Shown here: one piece after another, positions 36,719 through 46,764 of the stretch | Numbering within the stretch: position 1 is the first letter of the stretch | Layout of the letters: the number at the start of each line of letters is the position of its first letter | Position numbers and translations under genes: made by a program | The notes under the pieces: model-generated | What the model saw: the letters and a program-made list of their open reading frames with translations, nothing else | Database searches by the model: none | Told to the model about the DNA's origin: nothing | DNA from: Haladaptatus halobius | GTDB lineage: Archaea > Halobacteriota > Halobacteria > Halobacteriales > Haladaptataceae | Direction of reading: 5' to 3' | Assembly (NCBI RefSeq): GCF_020618475.1 | Contig: NZ_CP085335.1 | Span: 1,550,001 to 1,614,000 of the forward strand | Length of the DNA stretch: 64,000 bases

Positions 36719-36740
36719 GGGCCGGGCGCGATTTGAACAC
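36719..36740. repeat. Direct repeat of the tRNA-Lys 3' end (att-like)
   Basis: The 22 bases here are identical to 36834-36855, the acceptor/T-arm end of tRNA-Lys (shared core GCGCGATTTGAACAC). The copies are 115 bases apart. Between them, 36782-36800 (ATTCAAATCGCGGTGGCC) resembles the same tRNA end in the opposite orientation. The rest of the tRNA is absent from the left copy. This looks like an attachment-site scar. Confidence 0.7.
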
Positions 36741-36832
36741 ACGGTCGGACGTGCTCACTCCGTTGCGCGCAACCTCCCTGCGATTCAAATCGCGGTGGCC
36801 GTTTCACTCCTCACGTCCGTTCGTCGTGAAAA

Positions 36833-36906
36833 CGGGCCGGGCGCGATTTGAACACGCGACCGTCTGATTAAGAGTCAGACGCTCTGCCTAACTGAGCTAC
36901 CGGCCC
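36833..36906 (-). tRNA. tRNA-Lys (CTT)
   Basis: On the minus strand: acceptor GGGCCGG pairing with CCGGCCC, D-arm TAGCTCAGTTAGGCAGAGC, anticodon arm TCTGA-CTCTTAA-TCAGA with anticodon CTT, and T-arm GTGTTCAAATCGC. 74 nt, no intron, discriminator G, no encoded CCA. Confidence 0.96.
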
Positions 36907-37179
36907 AACGCACTCAGACAAAGTGGGGAATGACGTAAATACGTTTCCTTTCGGATTGCGGTACTGCGGTTTGGACGCGAGAGAACGCCGTTTTCGACCG
37001 AACGAATCCATCGCCGGCAGAGAACGGAGTCGTCGGTTCAAGGTGTGCTTACCAGCGTTCGGTGTGACATCTTCGGCGGTGAACGCGAATCGCTCGAATC
37101 GCGAGTAAAAGGACGGACGACTGGTTTCGTGGTTGCTTCGGGAGGATTAAGTACCGGCCCGAGCAACCGACCAGTAGTA

Positions 37180-38625
37180 ATGAGCGCCGGGATTACTATC
37201 TCTTCGATGTCTACGTACGCCATTCTCGGCTGTGGGAGCGTGGGGTACGCCGTGGCCGAGGAACTCATCGAACAGGGCAAAGAAGTGCTCATCGTCGACC
37301 GGGACAGCGACCGCGTCGAGGCGCTCCGCGACCAAGACCTGAACGCGCAGACCGGGGATATTCGCGACGAATCGGTGGTGGAGACCGTCGGCGACCGCGA
37401 CGTGGTGCTCATCCTTTCCTCGGACGTCGCCGCGAACAAGGAAGCCGTCTCGAACCTTAGGACGCACGGCGGCGAGCGGTTCATCGTCGTTCGCGCAAGC
37501 GACCCGGTCTCCGCCGACGAACTCACCGAGATGGGCGCGGACGTGGTCATCAACCCCTCGACCGTCATTGCCAACTCCGCGCTCCGGTCGCTGGAAGCGG
37601 GCGAGTTGGAGTACAAGGCCCGTCAGTTGCGGGCGGTCGTCGAGGGCGTTTCGACGAAACTCGCTATCCTCACGCACGACAACCCCGACCCAGACTCCAT
37701 CGCCAGCGCCGCCGCGTTGCAAGTGATCGCCGAGAGTCTCGACGTCGAAGCGGACATTCTCTATCTCGGCGAAATCGGTCACCAAGAGAACCGGGCGTTC
37801 GTCAACCTCCTCGGTATCGAACTGCTCCAGCGTGACGAGGTGGATATCGAGGAGTACGACACGTTCGCGCTCGTCGACCACATGCGCGCGACCGAACCGG
37901 AACTCGACCATCCAGTCGACATCCTCATCGACCACTACGAACCCGAGACAGAGTACGAGGCGGAGTTTTCCGACGTGCGACCGAACGTCAGCTCCACCTC
38001 GACCATCATGACGAAATACGTCCAGGAGTTCGACATCAGCATCAGCGAGGAGGTTGCGACGGCGCTCCTGTACGGTATCCGCGCCGAAACCCTCGATTTC
38101 AAGCGCGACACGACGCCTGCCGACCTCACCGCGGCGGCCTACCTCTACCCCTTCGCCAACCACGACACACTCGAACAGGTCGAGTCGCCGTCGATGTCCC
38201 CCGAGACCCTCGACGTGCTGGCGGAGGCCATCACCAGCCGCGACGTGCAGGGGAGCCACCTCGTCACCAACGCGGGCTTCATCCGCGACCGAGACGCGCT
38301 GACGCAGGCCGCACAACACCTGCTGAATCTGGAAGGAATCACGACGACCGCCGTCTTCGGCATCGCGGACGACACCATCTTCCTCGCTGCGCGATCGAAG
38401 GACATCCGGATGAACATCGGCAACGTCCTGCAGGACGCCTTCGACGACATCGGAGAGGCGGCGGGCCACTCCACGCAGGCGAGCGCCGAGATCCCGCTCG
38501 GTATCTTCACCGGTATCGAGACGAGCGAAGATAACCGCGACACCTTGCTCTCGCTCACCGAAGAAGCCGTCAAGAAGAAACTATTCGAGGCGATGGGCGT
38601 CGACGGCGAGACGAATGGAAGCTAA
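37180..38625 (+). CDS. TrkA-N plus DHH/DHHA1 phosphoesterase protein
   Basis: 481 residues. The N-terminal Rossmann domain (YAILGCGSVGYAVAEELIEQ) is a TrkA-N/RCK nucleotide-binding module. From about residue 165 comes a RecJ-like DHH domain: LTHDNPDPDSIASAAAL, FALVDHMRATEP and ILIDHYEPE (the third motif is DHY where many relatives have DHH), then a DHHA1 part. Such fusions are common in haloarchaea and may hydrolyse cyclic dinucleotides or oligonucleotides under NAD(H) or ligand control, which is inferred. A GATTAAGTACC box about 30 bases before ATG 37180 favours this start over ATG 37207. Confidence 0.85.
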   Translation: MSAGITISSMSTYAILGCGSVGYAVAEELIEQGKEVLIVDRDSDRVEALRDQDLNAQTGDIRDESVVETVGDRDVVLILSSDVAANKEAVSNLRTHGGERFIVVRASDPVSADELTEMGADVVINPSTVIANSALRSLEAGELEYKARQLRAVVEGVSTKLAILTHDNPDPDSIASAAALQVIAESLDVEADILYLGEIGHQENRAFVNLLGIELLQRDEVDIEEYDTFALVDHMRATEPELDHPVDILIDHYEPETEYEAEFSDVRPNVSSTSTIMTKYVQEFDISISEEVATALLYGIRAETLDFKRDTTPADLTAAAYLYPFANHDTLEQVESPSMSPETLDVLAEAITSRDVQGSHLVTNAGFIRDRDALTQAAQHLLNLEGITTTAVFGIADDTIFLAARSKDIRMNIGNVLQDAFDDIGEAAGHSTQASAEIPLGIFTGIETSEDNRDTLLSLTEEAVKKKLFEAMGVDGETNGS

Positions 38626-38912
38626 ACCGCCGCTTCCTCTTCTTCCTCCGGTTCTTTCAGGCGCTCGACGACGTCGTTGATGAGGATGACATCGCCGACC
38701 GCGCGCACCCAGCGATAGGGGATGATGGCACCGTGCCCCGGTTTAATTCGGCTTCTGAACAGTTCGTCGTTGAGCCCCCCGAGCGCGAGCCCGGTCACGG
38801 CGGTCGCGTCCAGATCGAGACGAACGTCGTCCACCTCGCCGACGAACACACCGTTGTTGGAGTACACCTCCCGTCCGACAAGCGTCGTAATTTCCTCTGG
38901 CGTATCGTCCAT
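38622..38912 (-). CDS. PRC-barrel domain protein
   Basis: 96 residues: LVGREVYSNNGVFVGEVDDV and VILINDVVERL are the two halves of a PRC barrel, with a poly-Glu tail. Some archaeal PRC-barrel proteins act in cell division with FtsZ; whether this one does is unknown. Its stop overlaps the end of the convergent DHH gene by four bases. Confidence 0.88.
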   Translation of the reverse strand: MDDTPEEITTLVGREVYSNNGVFVGEVDDVRLDLDATAVTGLALGGLNDELFRSRIKPGHGAIIPYRWVRAVGDVILINDVVERLKEPEEEEEAAV

Positions 38913-38958
38913 ATGAACGAGTGATTGTTTGGGCGGGACTTAACTCTTGGTAGATGTT

Positions 38959-40065
38959 TCACAACCTGTCGAGCACGGTACCGAAGATCGCAAGACCTTC
39001 CTCGACGGTTTCAGTTTCGTGTCCGAGACTCAGACGGAATCGGTCGCTGTCGTCGAAAAAGCGCCCCGGAACGATCAACACGTCTTCCTCCCACGCGGCT
39101 TCCGACACCTCGTCGCCGTCCGCCGACTCGTGGGCGAAGAAGCCGTACGTACAGCCGGGGCAGACGGCACCGGAGAGGTCGTCCCGTTCCGCGACGAACG
39201 TCGCGAGCAGTCCGCGGTTCGCGGCGACGCGAGCGCGCGATTCTTCGGCGAGTTCCGTATCGGAGGATAGCGCCCGCCGGGCCAGCGCCACGCTCGGTTC
39301 CGAAATCGCCGGAACGTGGTGCATGACCGACCGGGCGCGTTCCACGAACCGACTATCCGCGACGAGCCACCCCACCCGAATCCCGCCGAACCCGAGGAAC
39401 TTCGTCAGCGAGTTCGTGACGACGGTGTTCGGGAGACCGACCGCGGTCGGCCCGCCGAACGCGCTCGCATCGTCGGCCTCGCCGAAGGGAGCGTACACCT
39501 CGTCCACGAGGAGGTGCGCTCCACGGTCCGCGGCGACGCGGCTTGCTTCCGCGATGGTTCCTCGGTCGGTTCGATTCCCGCTCGGGTTGTGGCGGTTCGT
39601 GACGACGACACACCGCACGTCGTCGGTGACGGCCGCCGCGATTCGATTCGGGTCGAGCGCGTAGCCGTCTTCGTCCGGCCTGCGGAACCGGTCGATCGTG
39701 GCACCGAGTCCCTCCGGCGTCGCCACCAGCGGTTCGTAGCCCGGCTCCTCGACCAGCACGCGCGGGTCGCGCTCGTCGGATTCATCGTTCACTTCCTCCC
39801 CCTCGATCGCGGCGGCCAGCGCGAGGAAGTTCGCGTGAGTCGCCCCCGCCGTGACGAGGACGTTTTCAGGTTCCACGTCGTAGGCGTCGGCGACGAGGGT
39901 TTCTACGTCGGCGCGCTCCGGCGGTTCCGGCAGGTCAGCGATCCGGGGCGGAACGACGCCGTTCGCGTCCGGAACCGCCCGCCGGAGGTCGCTCGAACCG
40001 AGGTCGTGCGTCGCCGCCTCGGGGCGTCCGGAGATCCAATCGAGGTACGCGATGTCGGGGAACAC
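38959..40065 (-). CDS. PLP-dependent class I/II aminotransferase
   Basis: About 368 residues. PLP-fold markers are VTAGATHANFLALAA, VVTNRHNPSGNRTDR, LLVDEVYAPFGE and the Schiff-base Lys in TNSLTKFLGFGGIRVGW. Substrate not readable. GTG 40065 (MFPDIAYLDW) is chosen because a GGTTAAATCC box centred near 40092 predicts a leaderless start there; upstream in-frame codons (up to 40110) are less likely. Confidence 0.85.
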   Translation of the reverse strand: MFPDIAYLDWISGRPEAATHDLGSSDLRRAVPDANGVVPPRIADLPEPPERADVETLVADAYDVEPENVLVTAGATHANFLALAAAIEGEEVNDESDERDPRVLVEEPGYEPLVATPEGLGATIDRFRRPDEDGYALDPNRIAAAVTDDVRCVVVTNRHNPSGNRTDRGTIAEASRVAADRGAHLLVDEVYAPFGEADDASAFGGPTAVGLPNTVVTNSLTKFLGFGGIRVGWLVADSRFVERARSVMHHVPAISEPSVALARRALSSDTELAEESRARVAANRGLLATFVAERDDLSGAVCPGCTYGFFAHESADGDEVSEAAWEEDVLIVPGRFFDDSDRFRLSLGHETETVEEGLAIFGTVLDRL

Positions 40066-40219
40066 CCCGAGTGATACGGTCACCGGGGATTTAACCTTCG
40101 GGCACCGCACGACCGACGCCGGTGCGTATCGAGCCGAGCGAGGGGTAGTTGGGAGGGAATTAGCCGGGAGAGAGTAAGTTGGTCGGGTGAGAGTCGGCCA
40201 CTCGATAGCCGATCGAACG

Positions 40220-40651
40220 TCAGTCGGTCACCGCCAACGGCATCGACCCCGCGTTCGCCGCTAGCGATTCGAACTCCTCGCGAGCATCATCGGCCAGCGG
40301 GTAGACGCCGTGATAGGGGTCGGGGTCGCCATCCACGCCGGTCACGGTTCGGATGGCGTCCGCGAGGGATTCGTAGTTCTCGCCCACGATGTCCTGAATC
40401 AACACGGGCATCCCGGCTCGCTCGCAGAGTTCCCGGGCCGCCCCCCTGCCGACGTAGACGCGCTCTTCCTTGCGGTCTGTGAACGCCAGTGCGAAGGGCG
40501 TCTCCTTGAACTGCGCTTCGAGAAACGACTGGGCGGCCTCGTTCCCCCACGGAATCGCGCCGACGCCCGGAAGTCTCCGAAGCGCCGAGGCGGCGGCCGA
40601 GCAGAACGGGCAGTCGCCGTCGAAGACCAGCACTGCGTGGTACTCGGTCAT
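40220..40651 (-). CDS. DCC-family (DUF393) thiol-disulfide protein
   Basis: 143 residues with the family signature [19 protein letters not shown] near the N-terminus (CxxC-like DGDCPFC). Predicted thioredoxin-like cytoplasmic protein of unknown partner. Divergent from the glpABC operon. Confidence 0.88.
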   Translation of the reverse strand: MTEYHAVLVFDGDCPFCSAAASALRRLPGVGAIPWGNEAAQSFLEAQFKETPFALAFTDRKEERVYVGRGAARELCERAGMPVLIQDIVGENYESLADAIRTVTGVDGDPDPYHGVYPLADDAREEFESLAANAGSMPLAVTD

Positions 40652-41302
40652 ACGCGGAGAGAGGAGATCGTCGCTGATAAATTTCCGTGCTTCGCGGGAC
40701 GATTCTTCGGGGAAGAGTGTGAATGTAGGATGCTGGAAGTGATGGGATGTGCTGGCTTTGGTGGTGACGCGAATCCGTTCTCGAACGTCCTCGGACGCTC
40801 TCGTGAAATCGATTCCCGGGTAACGACACGACGGAGTTCAGAAAGCCCCCGGACGTTCGCCCCGCCGGGTCGGACTCGCGCGATGCGCTCGTCCGGTCGC
40901 CGCTCCCCTCAGTCGCGGCAACCTCGCTGCGCTCCTCACATTGCTCCCTGTCGGTCGCTCCGTTTGCGGTGCTTGCTTAGTCCGGGCGGGAACGAGACAC
41001 CCGGCCCCTTTCAATCCCGCCCCGAACCGCCACCGCACCGCTGCCACCCCACCCTCCCCAACCGACTTCCTTTGTTCGCTTCGCTCACTTCGGTCGTCCC
41101 TCGCGTGATAGTCAGCAGACCTTCGGACGACCATCGTCCTCGGGCTTGTCGACGCACGCGCCGAGGATGTTCGTGTCCATTCGGAAATATCAGTCATTCC
41201 GGCATCGTCACCCTTCCGGCGGTCGAGAAAACCGTAAGCAGGCTGGCGATTTCCGCCTCGAACGAGCGGTACTCTCAAGTGGACTCCGCCCAACCCACAA
41301 GC
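40652..41302. other. Long gene-free region with C-rich repeat-like DNA upstream of glpA
   Basis: About 650 bases. From about 40850 to 41110 the plus strand is C-rich and T/G-alternating (TCGCTGCGCTCCTCACATTG, CCTTTCAATCCCGCCCCGAA, TTCGCTTCGCTCACTTCGGT), a pattern of dispersed repeat-like intergenic DNA common in haloarchaea. It includes short self-complementary pieces. No frame here looks like a protein. The last 120 bases hold an AT-richer stretch (GGAAATATCAGTC near 41184) that may include the glpA promoter. Confidence 0.5.
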
Positions 41303-42970
41303 ATGTCGCTCGATACCGAGGTGCTCGTCGTCGGGGGTGGCTCGACGGGCACCGGCATCGCCCGCGATTTGGCTATGCGAGGGGTGGATGTGACGCTGGT
41401 CGAGAAGGGGAACCTCACCCACGGAACGACGGGGAGGATGCACGGCCTGCTCCACAGCGGCGGCCGTTACGCCGTCTCCGACCAAGCGAGCGCGGAGGAG
41501 TGCATCGAGGAGAATCGGGTCTTACGGGACATCGCCGCCCACTGCGTCGAGATGACGGGCGGGCAGTTCGTCCAGTTGAAAGACGACCCGGACGACTACT
41601 TCGAGGAGAAGCTACGGGGCTGTCGGGAGTGCGGCATCCCCGCGGAAGTGCTCACCGCGAAGGAGGCCCGCGAGCAGGAACCCTACCTGACCGAGGACGT
41701 GAAATGCGCCATCTCGGTTCCAGACGGGGCCATCGACCCCTTCAGGCTCTGCGTGGCGAACGCCGCCGACGCGGAGCTGCACGGCGCGCGAATCGAGACC
41801 CACGCCGAGGTAACCGACGTGCTCGTGGACGGGAGCGACGTGGCCGGCGTCGAGGTGCGCCACGAGAGCGGGCAGAGCAAGCGCGAGCACGCGACGCCCG
41901 GCACGACCGAGGAGATTCGCGCCGAGTACGTCGTCAACGCCACGGGCGCGTGGGCCGGCCAACTCGGCGCGATGGCGGGCGTGGACATCGAAGTCCGCCC
42001 TTCGAAGGGCGTGATGGTCGTGATGAACTGCCGACAGGTTGATACGGTCGTCAACCGCTGTCGACCGAAGGGCGACGCCGACATCGTCGTCCCGCACGAG
42101 GTGACGGCGATCCTCGGAACCACGGACGAGGAGGTGAGCGATCCCGAGGACTACCCCGAAGAGCAGTGGGAAGTGGATCTGATGATCGACGAACTGTCGA
42201 AGCTCGTGCCCATCCTCCGCGACTCCCGAACCGTCCGGTCGTTCTGGGGCGTCCGCCCGCTGTACGAACCGCCGGGAACCGGGACGGAAGACCCGACCGA
42301 TATCACCCGCGATTTCTTCCTCTTAGACCACGAGGAGCGCGACGACCTGCGCGGACTGACGAGCATCGTCGGCGGGAAGTTCACCACCTACCGGGCGATG
42401 GCCGAGCAGATCTCGAACCACGTCTGCGAGCAACTCGGCGTCCGCGGCCGGTGCCGAACGGCGGAGGAACCGCTCCCCGGAAGCGAGGACTTCTCCGTCC
42501 TCCGCGACTACATGGACGAGTTCGGCCTCCGGTCGCCCATCGGCAGGCGGAGCGTCCAGCGCCTCGGCAGTCGCGCCGACGAAGTGCTGACGACCGATGA
42601 CCCCAACCCCGTCCTCTGCGAGTGCGAGGCCGTCACCCGCGCCGAAGTTCGGGACGCCATCGACCAATCCGGCACCGACCTGAACGCGGTTCGCATCCGC
42701 ACTCGCGCCTCGATGGGCAACTGTCAGGGCGGCATCTGCTGTCACCGGATGGCGAACGAACTCCATCCTGAACGCGACGAACCGACCGCCCGCGCCGCTT
42801 TGGACGAACTGTTTCAGGAACGCTGGAAGGGTGAACGACATGCCCTCTGGGGCGAACAGCTTTCCCAGGCCGCGCTGAACTACGCGCTCCACGCGACGAC
42901 GATGAACCGCGACGCTCCGGACGACGACCTCGATTTCGCGGCGTTCGACGGGGGTCGAAATGGCGATTGA
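41303..42970 (+). CDS. glpA: Anaerobic glycerol-3-phosphate dehydrogenase subunit A
   Basis: 555 residues. FAD-binding [20 protein letters not shown] at the start, then [20 protein letters not shown] and the catalytic body. The C-terminal BFD-like [2Fe-2S] domain has [11 protein letters not shown] and [11 protein letters not shown]ys pairs. Oxidises glycerol-3-phosphate to DHAP and passes electrons to the quinone pool through GlpC. ATG 41303 is chosen by the FAD motif. The glpB start lies inside its 3' end (11-base overlap). Confidence 0.94.
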   Translation: MSLDTEVLVVGGGSTGTGIARDLAMRGVDVTLVEKGNLTHGTTGRMHGLLHSGGRYAVSDQASAEECIEENRVLRDIAAHCVEMTGGQFVQLKDDPDDYFEEKLRGCRECGIPAEVLTAKEAREQEPYLTEDVKCAISVPDGAIDPFRLCVANAADAELHGARIETHAEVTDVLVDGSDVAGVEVRHESGQSKREHATPGTTEEIRAEYVVNATGAWAGQLGAMAGVDIEVRPSKGVMVVMNCRQVDTVVNRCRPKGDADIVVPHEVTAILGTTDEEVSDPEDYPEEQWEVDLMIDELSKLVPILRDSRTVRSFWGVRPLYEPPGTGTEDPTDITRDFFLLDHEERDDLRGLTSIVGGKFTTYRAMAEQISNHVCEQLGVRGRCRTAEEPLPGSEDFSVLRDYMDEFGLRSPIGRRSVQRLGSRADEVLTTDDPNPVLCECEAVTRAEVRDAIDQSGTDLNAVRIRTRASMGNCQGGICCHRMANELHPERDEPTARAALDELFQERWKGERHALWGEQLSQAALNYALHATTMNRDAPDDDLDFAAFDGGRNGD

Positions 42971-44255
42971 AGACGACGTGGTCGTCGTCGGCGGTGGACT
43001 CGCCGGGATGGCGACCGCCCTGTCCGCGGCCCGCGAGGGCGCGCGAGTCCGACTGCTCTCGCACAAGGAGAGCACGCTCCGCAACGCGAGCGGGCTCGTC
43101 GACGTGCTCGGCTACGCGGGCGACGGAGTCGTCGCGAACCCCTTCGACGTCCTCCCCGAACTCCCCAACGAACACCCCTACCGACGAGTCGGCGAGGAGG
43201 GCGTTCGGGACGGACTCGCCCTGTTCGATTCGGTAACCGACTACGACGGCGGGCACACCGACCGGAACGCGCTCGTCCCGACCTTCGGCGGAAACGTGAA
43301 ACCGACCGCGCGCTATCCGGCGCACACCGCCGCAGGGCTGGCGAGCGACCTGCGAGACACCCTGCTCGTCGGGTTCGAGACGGTCGTGGATTTCGACGCG
43401 CCGGTCGCCGCGGAGCGCCTCGCGGCGTCGGGCGTGCCGTTCGAGTCGCGCGGCGTCACGCTCCCGTTCCCCGGCGACTTCCGAACCGACGCCCGCATCA
43501 CCCGCCTCGCGCACGCGCTGGACGAGAACGAACGAATCGAGGGAGGGAGAACTGGACGCAAGCGGGCAGGCGTCACCGAATCCGTCCCCGTCAGAACCGC
43601 GCTCGCTGAGCGCGTGAAACCCCATCTCGACGGCGCGGAGCGCGTCGGCTTTCCGGCGATACTCGGCCAAGATGAGCCGGACGAGGTTCGCGCCGACCTC
43701 GACCGGGAACTCGGCGCGGACGCGTTCGAGGTGCCGATGGGACCGCCGAGCCTTCCGGGCATGCGCCTCGAAACTCGATTCCATCGCGCGCTCCGAGACG
43801 AAGGCGTGCGGACGACAGCGGGGAATCCAGTCGTCGACTTCGAGGGCGACGACCGGATTCGGGCGGTCGTCGTGGAACGAAACGGCGCGCGAATTCCGTT
43901 CCATGGCGAGCAGTTCGTGCTGGCGACCGGCGGGTTGGTCGGGAAGGGTATCGACTCCGACCGCGGCAGCGTCCGGGAACCCGTCTTCGACTGTCACGTC
44001 CCCGCCCCGGACGACCGCTATGACTGGTTCGAAGACGGGGCGTTCGACGACCACCCCTTCGCCCGATTCGGCGTGCAGGTGGACGATGAGTTGCGGCCAC
44101 TCGATTCGACGGGCGAACCGGAGTTCGAGAATCTCCGCGCCGTCGGCGGCGTACTCGGCGGCTACGACTTTGCGGCGGAGAAATCTGGAAGCGGCGTCTC
44201 GTTGGCGACCGGCGTCGCCGCGGGGCGGAAGGCGAACGACGAGGTGAATGCATGA
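42960..44255 (+). CDS. glpB: Anaerobic glycerol-3-phosphate dehydrogenase subunit B
   Basis: 431 residues. N-terminal [20 protein letters not shown] dinucleotide motif and C-terminal [20 protein letters not shown] flavoprotein end. GlpB joins GlpA in the soluble heterotrimer. Tight overlap with both neighbours shows one operon. Confidence 0.92.
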   Translation: MAIEDDVVVVGGGLAGMATALSAAREGARVRLLSHKESTLRNASGLVDVLGYAGDGVVANPFDVLPELPNEHPYRRVGEEGVRDGLALFDSVTDYDGGHTDRNALVPTFGGNVKPTARYPAHTAAGLASDLRDTLLVGFETVVDFDAPVAAERLAASGVPFESRGVTLPFPGDFRTDARITRLAHALDENERIEGGRTGRKRAGVTESVPVRTALAERVKPHLDGAERVGFPAILGQDEPDEVRADLDRELGADAFEVPMGPPSLPGMRLETRFHRALRDEGVRTTAGNPVVDFEGDDRIRAVVVERNGARIPFHGEQFVLATGGLVGKGIDSDRGSVREPVFDCHVPAPDDRYDWFEDGAFDDHPFARFGVQVDDELRPLDSTGEPEFENLRAVGGVLGGYDFAAEKSGSGVSLATGVAAGRKANDEVNA

Positions 44256-45664
44256 GCAACCAACCCACAAGCGAGAAGGAAACCGAACGACGAGAGGCGT
44301 CCGAACTGCGAGACGTGTTCAGCGGCGAACCGATAGACCTCCGACCGGGGTCGGACGACTGCTACAAATGTTCGACCTGCGACACCGAGTGTCCGGTCGC
44401 GGAGGTCGACGACGAGTTCCCCGGTCCGAAGTTCCAGGGGCCGGAGCAGTGGCGACTCAAGCGCAAGGACGACCACGACATCGACGATTCGGTCATGTCG
44501 TGTTCGAACTGCATGCGCTGTGACGATGTCTGTCCGTCGAACGTGCCGCTTTCGCAGATGCACAACACGGCCAGGGGCGAGTACGTGGACGAGCAGATAT
44601 CCCCCTTTTCGTTGGAGTACGTCCGAAATCGGATTCTGGCGAACTACGGGCGACTCGCGCCGCTCGGCGCGCGCTTCCCGCAGCTCACGAACTTCGTGAT
44701 GGGGCTGTCGGTGACGAAACTGGTGAACGAGAAACTGCTCGGCATCACGGGAGAGCGCGAGTTCCCCGACTTCGCCACGCAGACGTTCCGCGAGTGGTGG
44801 AGAGAGCGAGGTGGCAACACCACCTCGAAAAAACGAGCGCGGAAGGCGCGAGAAGAGCGAAGTGGAACCACTTTGGAAAAGCGAGCGAGAAGGAACGACT
44901 CGCGAGAAGAGCGAGGCGGAGCGAAGGTCGAGAGCGACGAGAAGCGCGTCGCCTACTTCCACGGCGACTACTCGAACTACAACACGCCGGAAGTGGCGAA
45001 GGCGATGGTTCGGGTGTTCGAGTCCTTCGGCTACGAGGTGGCCGTCCCCGAACAGCGCTGTTCCGGCACGCCGATGTACGCGAACGGAATGCTGGACGAC
45101 GCCCGACGGGCCGCCAAGTTCAATGTCGAGACGTTCGCCGCGCTGGTCGAGCAGGGGTACGACGTCGTCTGCTCGTGCACCTCCTGTTCGATGGCGCTCA
45201 GACAGGAGTATCCCGAACTCTACTCGTTCGACGGAACGGCGAAGGTCGCGGCGAACACCTTCGAAGCCCTCGAATATCTCCGGATTCACGAGGACCTGGA
45301 CAGCGCGCTCGCCGACGCGTCCGTCCCCGAATCGGAGTTCGGCGAACTGGCCTACCACGCCCCCTGCCACGCCAGAAATCAGGGAATCGACGGGCAGGCC
45401 GTGGAACTGATCTCGGAACTCGATGGCGCGGACGCGGTGGACGTGGGCGACTCCTGTTCGGGCATCAGCGGCACCTACGGTTGGAAGGCGGAGAAGTACG
45501 ACGTTTCGATGCAGATCGGCGAGGAGATGTTCGAGCACATGCACGAGGTCGAGGGCGAGACGGGGATGACCGAGTGTCCGACCTGCGCGATGCAGATGAA
45601 CCACGGCACGGGCTACGAGATTCGCCACCCGCTCGAAGTGTTGGACGCCGCGCTCGTCGAATAG
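44252..45664 (+). CDS. glpC: Anaerobic glycerol-3-phosphate dehydrogenase subunit C with a repeat-derived insertion
   Basis: 470 residues. Two 4Fe-4S sites, CYKCSTCDTECPVAE and CSNCMRCDDVCPSN, then two CCG (heterodisulfide-reductase-like) domains including YHAPCHARNQG. GlpC is the membrane-anchoring electron-transfer subunit. Residues about 184-227 are an Arg/Lys-rich in-frame segment (SKKRARKAREERSGTTLEKR and beyond) with palindromic DNA, unlike the rest; it lies between the ferredoxin and first CCG domains, where it may be tolerated as a linker. Confidence 0.92.
   Translation: MSNQPTSEKETERREASELRDVFSGEPIDLRPGSDDCYKCSTCDTECPVAEVDDEFPGPKFQGPEQWRLKRKDDHDIDDSVMSCSNCMRCDDVCPSNVPLSQMHNTARGEYVDEQISPFSLEYVRNRILANYGRLAPLGARFPQLTNFVMGLSVTKLVNEKLLGITGEREFPDFATQTFREWWRERGGNTTSKKRARKAREERSGTTLEKRARRNDSREERGGAKVESDEKRVAYFHGDYSNYNTPEVAKAMVRVFESFGYEVAVPEQRCSGTPMYANGMLDDARRAAKFNVETFAALVEQGYDVVCSCTSCSMALRQEYPELYSFDGTAKVAANTFEALEYLRIHEDLDSALADASVPESEFGELAYHAPCHARNQGIDGQAVELISELDGADAVDVGDSCSGISGTYGWKAEKYDVSMQIGEEMFEHMHEVEGETGMTECPTCAMQMNHGTGYEIRHPLEVLDAALVE
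44801..44932 (+). repeat. Palindromic repeat-like insertion inside glpC
   Basis: Arg/Lys-coding DNA with strong self-complementarity: CGAGGTGG-CAACA-CCACCTCG (44807-44827) and AAGTGG-AA-CCACTT (44860-44873), plus GCGAG-type tracts. It keeps the reading frame, like in-frame palindromic elements known in other prokaryotes. Similar GAGCGAAG-rich tracts occur in the spacer before glpA. Confidence 0.55.
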
Positions 45665-45767
45665 CTGATCCTGATGCCCTTGACGACAGACGACTCCACC
45701 TTCGATAGCGGACACGGGAGGTATTTTTTCGGTGAACCGTGGATCGCTCGTCGCGTTTCGTCAGGGG

Positions 45768-46564
45768 TCACCCGTCGGACTGCTGCGCACCCCGTACCTG
45801 GGCGACGTGAGTGAACGTGACCAAACCGATCCCCCCCAACGAGATTGCCCGCGGTAACGACGGCGACGGTCGTGGCCAACGCTCCGTAACCGATTCCGGC
45901 ACCGAAGAGCATGCCGAAAACGATGTGCAAGGTGGTGTCTATCACGTGGTCGAACGGCCCGAGAGCCAACATGAATCCGATGACGTAGGCCATGGTGATG
46001 CGGCCGTTCACGCCGTTGACGCTCTGCAGGAGGTACGACAGTAAGCTCACGAACGTCCCCCGATTGCGCTCGCGAACGTCGTGACGGTTCCTCGGTGCGC
46101 GAGTTCCTTGGCGACCGTACTCAGCGCGCCCGCCGAACCCGAGGAGAGCACGCCGTCGACGGAGAAGACGACCGCGAAAAGGACGCCGCCGACGAGGTTG
46201 AGCACGAGGGTGATGATCCACAGGCGAAGGAGGGACGATAGCATCCACGAACCAGATTGATCGACCGCCTTCGTGGCCGGGTCGAAGAAATTCTCGTTGA
46301 AGAGCTCCGCCCGGCCGATGACCAGAAAGACGATGCCGACGGCGAAGACGAGCGCGCCCACGATCTTCGCAACGTCACCGAAGCGCGGTTGAACCAGCGA
46401 GTGAACGATCCGAGCGCGACGAGGCCGAAGACGATCGTGAACCCCGCGATGAAGCTCGTCGAGACGAGTTCGAGCGTCGACTGGTCAAGGCGGCGTTCAC
46501 CTTCCTCGACCGATCGGTGGAATATCTCGGACGGATTCGGAGCGATAGACACGTGTTTGGCCAT
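45768..46564 (-). pseudogene. Formate/nitrite (FNT) transporter, broken by three frameshifts
   Basis: Read across frames, the protein runs from MAKHVSIAPNPSEIFHRSVE through IVGALVFAVGIVFLVIGRAE, LFNENFFDPATKAV and GTFVSLLSYLLQSVNGVN to AGNLVGG. Frame changes sit near 46400, at a C5 run (46057-46061) and at a C7 run (45831-45837); each is one base. Repairing them gives a normal six-helix FNT channel of about 265 residues with an intact C-terminus (VTFTHVAQVRGAQQSDG). It would carry formate, nitrite or related anions. Two of the lesions are in homopolymers, so sequencing error or slippage is possible. Confidence 0.88.
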
Positions 46565-46764
46565 GCGCGTTGAACGGATAAGAGTCCCGTCTCCGTGAGC
46601 CGTCCGTGCCCCTCGCCTCTCCGGTACCATCGGCGAAGGTTCTGCGTCGAGCGAACTTGCTCGAACTCCTCCCGGTCAAAAATGATGGTTCGACGACGAT
46701 GCGACGAACTTCTGACACCTGTATCTTCTTACCGATTCCCGTCGTAACCCGATGCGGGGGTACG

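Noticed and set aside
36719..36833. A second complete tRNA beside tRNA-Lys
   Set aside because: Only acceptor/T-arm pieces are present; no anticodon arm can be formed.
42633..44270. 545-codon minus-strand frame opposite glpB
   Set aside because: Antisense of glpA/glpB; long only because of codon bias.
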